Shown piece by piece: positions 7,071-7,962 of a stretch of 7,962 bases of DNA; position 1 is the stretch's first letter, and every line of letters begins with the position of its first letter. A program made the translations under genes and the position numbers. The notes beneath the pieces were generated by a model, which was not told the origin of the DNA, made no database searches, and saw only the letters and a program-made list of their open reading frames with translations. Source of the stretch: Chloroflexota bacterium (lineage in GTDB: Bacteria > Desulfobacterota > Desulfuromonadia > Desulfuromonadales > Geopsychrobacteraceae); the NCBI GenBank assembly GCA_015222355.1, contig JADFVC010000200.1, forward strand, positions 1 through 7,962, in the 5' to 3' direction.

Positions 7071-7121
7071 ATTTGGGGACGTCCCTTAAATTTTAAGTTT
7101 TCCGTCATTGTTCAAGAGCTC
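7071..7121 (-). repeat. 51-bp direct repeat, copy 1 (transposase 3'-end duplicate)
   Basis: It matches 7501-7551 at 48 of 51 positions (differences at 7074, 7083 and 7107). Read on the - strand it encodes ELLNNDGKLKI and a stop, the same C-terminus as the adjacent transposase (ELLNKDGKLKI), then the palindrome GGGACGTCCC (7076-7085). The segment CTTAAATTTTAAG (7085-7097) is also nearly self-complementary. It is therefore a detached copy of the transposase gene's tail, starting 3 bp after the endonuclease V stop. Confidence 0.85.
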
Positions 7122-7124
7122 TGG

Positions 7125-7502
7125 TTAGCTTTTCCTGCACTCACGATCAACCTCTTTGAGAAGAGTTGGCACTCTATATTTTCCGTGCATTGAAAGCACA
7201 TTGTTTTTCGCCTTTTCCGGAGCAATTCCAACACTTGTTACATACAATGGACGCTTGCTGTTTCCCCTATATACCTCGGACTCAGCTGTTGTATTTTTAA
7301 AACGCCTCTTGGCTACCCCTATGATGGGTATTTTATGTTCTAGCTCATTGTACAAATGAATACCTAGGCCAGGAATTGTATAATCACCAAGATATACATA
7401 CCCATCAATTACAATTACCTCTGGAGTAAGCCTATGCTCGTTAAGTAGGTGCATAATACATGGCATTTCTCTTAGGTAGAATTGCCCTGGTTTAAGCGCC
7501 AT
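7125..7502 (-). pseudogene. 5'-truncated endonuclease V (nfi-like) fragment
   Basis: Endonuclease V cuts DNA (or RNA) one nucleotide 3' of deaminated bases such as inosine. Only 125 residues remain, against roughly 220 or more in the family. Recognisable family blocks are PGQFYLREMPC (Glu12), VIVIDGYVYL (Asp33), GLGIHLYNEL, IPIIGVAKRRF, SKRPLYVTSVGI and RVPTLLKEVDR at the C-terminus, which looks complete. Glu12 and Asp33 match the second and third conserved acidic catalytic residues. The first block, with the DVxY-type aspartate, is absent, so the product should not be active as an endonuclease. The ATG lies at the junction with repeat copy 2, and sequence upstream of it is transposase tail, not endonuclease. 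Base composition looks AT-richer than the surroundings. Translation as a short protein is possible because an AAGGAA lies upstream. Alternative: a small stand-alone derivative with a new role; I favour a remnant. Confidence 0.75.
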
Positions 7503-7551
7503 TCGGGGACGTTCCTTAAATTTTAAGTTTTCCGTCTTTGTTCAAGAGCTC
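7501..7551 (-). repeat. 51-bp direct repeat, copy 2 (transposase 3' end and downstream palindrome)
   Basis: This copy is in place: it holds the last 11 codons of the transposase (ELLNKDGKLKI), the TAA and the downstream GGAACGTCCCC. One base change breaks the GGGACGTCCC palindrome seen in copy 1. Its outer edge provides the first two bases (AT) of the endonuclease V remnant's start codon. 'GGGGACGT(C/T)CCTTAAATTT' sequences accompany RAYT transposases in other deltaproteobacteria, as I recall. Confidence 0.85.
7512..7517 (-). promoter_or_regulatory. Shine-Dalgarno-like AAGGAA upstream of the endonuclease V remnant
   Basis: On the - strand TAAGGAA overlaps the transposase stop codon and lies 9 bp before the ATG at 7502. 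It could re-start ribosomes that finish the transposase. The sequence belongs to the repeat, not to the endonuclease gene. Confidence 0.35.
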
Positions 7552-7962
7552 CCCCAGGGTGTCCTCTTCTGCCAAGATGATCTCTCCTCTTTTTGTCGCG
7601 TGGCTCACTGCCGCTGAAGTGTAACCCAGCCTCTCGGCAACCTCCACCCCCTTGATTTGCAGTTGTCTGACCGCCACATGGCAGATAACGGCTTTGGCCT
7701 TGACGATGTTCCGCTTCTTGCTCGGCTGCTTCAGGACCGAAGGATCAATCTGGAAATGTCCGGCAACCTGTCGAATCAACTCTGAAAAGGCAGGCTGCTT
7801 CTGTTCCGGGCTCAGTTGGGAAGCGTCCAGTACCTCCTCGACAAAACAACCGCTGCCGAGAATCCGATCGTCGAAAAGGGTATCCTCGGGAATGGCTGGG
7901 TTCAGAGCGCGGCTTGAGACTTTTCCGCCTGTTGAGAGTTTGGCCGCCGGGCCGGACTGGAG
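7516..7962 (-). CDS. REP-associated tyrosine transposase (RAYT), C-terminal part, runs off the window
   Basis: 148 codons are visible from the right edge to TAA (7516-7518); the frame is open to the edge, so the gene starts outside. The catalytic N-terminal Y1 (HUH) domain is not in view. What is seen is typical of the C-terminus of these proteins: FDDRILGSGCFVEEVL (visible residues ~34-49), then a helix-turn-helix region resembling the DnaA C-terminal domain, with KAKAVICHVAVRQL, GVEVAERLGY and SAAVSHATKRGE. RAYTs are single-strand transposases related to IS200/IS605 TnpA that act on palindromic REP sequences. The gene's last 11 codons lie in the direct repeat that also occurs beyond the endonuclease V remnant. 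An internal TTG at 7779 is not a believable start because homology continues upstream of it. Confidence 0.8.
   Translation of the reverse strand, partial: LQSGPAAKLSTGGKVSSRALNPAIPEDTLFDDRILGSGCFVEEVLDASQLSPEQKQPAFSELIRQVAGHFQIDPSVLKQPSKKRNIVKAKAVICHVAVRQLQIKGVEVAERLGYTSAAVSHATKRGEIILAEEDTLGELLNKDGKLKI

Overview
The window reads as chromosomal DNA of a deltaproteobacterium, most likely the Desulfuromonadales/Geobacterales group (Desulfuromonas, Pelobacter or Geobacter relatives). The main reasons are the type of MetH, a small conserved protein starting MIVGFNHNVNYKG that I associate with that group, a DUF362 ferredoxin-like protein, and a RAYT-type transposase with a DnaA_C-like tail. This placement rests on recognised families, not on a database search.

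Layout. At 1-39 is the last piece of an upstream + strand gene. At 54-3081 is a tight + strand operon: a membrane-anchored GerMN-domain protein overlapping by 26 bp with a B12-dependent methionine synthase (metH) that lacks the usual C-terminal reactivation domain. It is closed by a clear intrinsic terminator at 3085-3114. At 3225-3764 is a small conserved protein of unknown function with a Pro/Val/Ala-rich linker. From 3765 to 4185 no gene is convincing, but a 165-bp MITE-like inverted-repeat element (3974-4138) sits 47 bp before the next gene. At 4186-5055 is a lipoprotein with Sel1 repeats and a peptidoglycan-binding domain. Facing it, 3 bp away, is a secreted GGNG-repeat, His-rich protein (5778-5059, - strand). 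At 7028-5901 (- strand) is a DUF362 protein with two 4Fe-4S motifs.

The right end (7071-7962) is the accessory part and the most interesting. The C-terminal half of a REP-associated tyrosine transposase runs in from the right edge on the - strand. Right after its stop codon lies a 5'-truncated, AT-richer endonuclease V gene. That fragment is bracketed by a 51-bp direct repeat (48/51 identical), and each repeat copy carries the last 11 codons, stop and palindromic downstream end of the transposase gene. The ATG of the endonuclease V remnant is formed exactly at the repeat junction, and the repeat also supplies a Shine-Dalgarno-like AAGGAA. This looks like a fragment captured or rearranged by the element's end.

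The left half is ordinary metabolism and envelope maintenance. The middle genes are envelope-associated proteins with no evident shared pathway. I found no rRNA, tRNA, CRISPR array or riboswitch.
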